Position numbers and translations under genes: made by a program
Assembly: GCA_964586775.1 (NCBI GenBank)
Contig: CAZPJD010000295.1
Span: 1-22,395 of the forward strand
From: JADLEX01 sp964586775
GTDB lineage: Bacteria > Lernaellota > Lernaellaia > JACKCT01
Length of the DNA: 22,395 nucleotides
Direction: 5' to 3'
Shown: one piece after another, positions 22,257 to 22,395 of the stretch
Position numbering within the stretch: position 1 is the stretch's first letter
Layout: each line of letters starts with the position of its first letter
The notes under the pieces: generated by a model
What the model saw: only the letters and a program-made list of their open reading frames with translations
The model's database searches: none
What the model was told of the DNA's origin: nothing

Positions 22257-22395
22257 CGGCGCATCGGTCGCGACAGAGGCATCGGCACCGCCGGCGCGGC
22301 CAGCGTTTCGTTCACGGCGTGGAGCAGATCGTCGATCTCGAAGGGCTTCGAGAGCGTGCGCACCGCGCCGAGGCGCTTGGCCGTCACCAGATGCG
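22247..22395 (-). CDS. Response-regulator receiver domain, C-terminal end (partial)
   Basis: The last 48 codons of a gene running off the right edge; the frame begins at 22393. It reads HLVTAKRLGAVRTLSKPFE followed by IDDLLHAVNETL. The Lys-Pro of LSKPFE is the conserved switch lysine and cis-proline of CheY-like receiver domains, and the helix after it is alpha 5. About 17 residues follow (AAPAVPMPLSRPMRRYA), with no further output domain, so the receiver is the C-terminal domain of its protein. Whether it is a stand-alone regulator or the end of a hybrid kinase cannot be seen. Confidence 0.8.
   Translation of the reverse strand, partial: HLVTAKRLGAVRTLSKPFEIDDLLHAVNETLAAPAVPMPLSRPMRRYA

Noticed and set aside
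1..22395. tRNA or rRNA genes, insertion sequences, prophage genes
   Set aside because: No cloverleaf with a recognisable T-loop, no rRNA core motifs, and no transposase, integrase or phage protein was seen.

Overview
The window is very GC-rich and tightly packed, with strong third-position G/C bias and therefore many long open frames on the wrong strand. It looks like a chromosomal segment of a deltaproteobacterium-like organism (Myxococcota/Desulfobacterota type or a related candidate lineage). The pointers are a Cys-rich lipoprotein, a Geobacter-type citramalate synthase, a membrane protein with a zinc-ribbon-like tail, a four-helix-bundle S23 gene and a quinone-dependent PyrD. The lineage is an inference; no rRNA or other phylogenetic marker is present.

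Layout. 1-422: end of a CRISPR array (36-nt repeats, 34-39-nt spacers); no cas gene is in the window, and the repeat ends resemble type V-B (Cas12b) repeats. 664-1812 (+): M29 aminopeptidase. 1831-2506 (-): RHH antitoxin and PIN toxin pair with a clear promoter. 2848-3276 (+): Hsp20 with a terminator. 3447-3929 (+): Cys-rich lipoprotein. 3936-13477 (-): one biosynthetic operon, ilvB-ilvN-ilvC-leuA-leuB-cimA-(pheA/DAHP synthase fusion). Four of its six junctions are 4-bp ATGA overlaps. It is preceded by a transcription attenuator: a 20-residue leader peptide with seven consecutive Ile/Leu/Val codons, then a strong terminator and a competing antiterminator pairing. 13738-15330 (-): membrane-anchored repeat protein with a poly-Thr tail. 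15421-16992 (-): biotin-dependent carboxyltransferase. 17004-17438 (-): S23 four-helix-bundle protein between inverted heptanucleotide repeats. 17510-18496 (-): 6-TM protein with a CxxC...CxxC tail. 18640-18765 (-): queF 3'-end remnant. 18843-19262 (-): secreted hypothetical protein. 19444-19884 (-): intact queF. 19942-20967 (+): quinone oxidoreductase. 21156-22256 (+): pyrD. 22247-22395 (-): end of a response-regulator receiver domain.

How the genes work together. The central operon makes branched-chain amino acids. IlvBN and IlvC serve Ile and Val. LeuA opens the Leu branch, CimA opens a threonine-independent Ile branch, and LeuB can serve both. Its last gene is a single polypeptide joining chorismate mutase, prephenate dehydratase, an ACT domain and DAHP synthase, so the first step of the shikimate pathway is tied to the Phe-committing steps and placed under branched-chain control. 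ilvD, leuCD and the other shikimate genes are not in the window.

Most noteworthy: the ilv attenuator, the trifunctional aromatic fusion, the queF remnant that differs from the intact copy only at synonymous sites, and the CRISPR array with V-B-like repeat ends.
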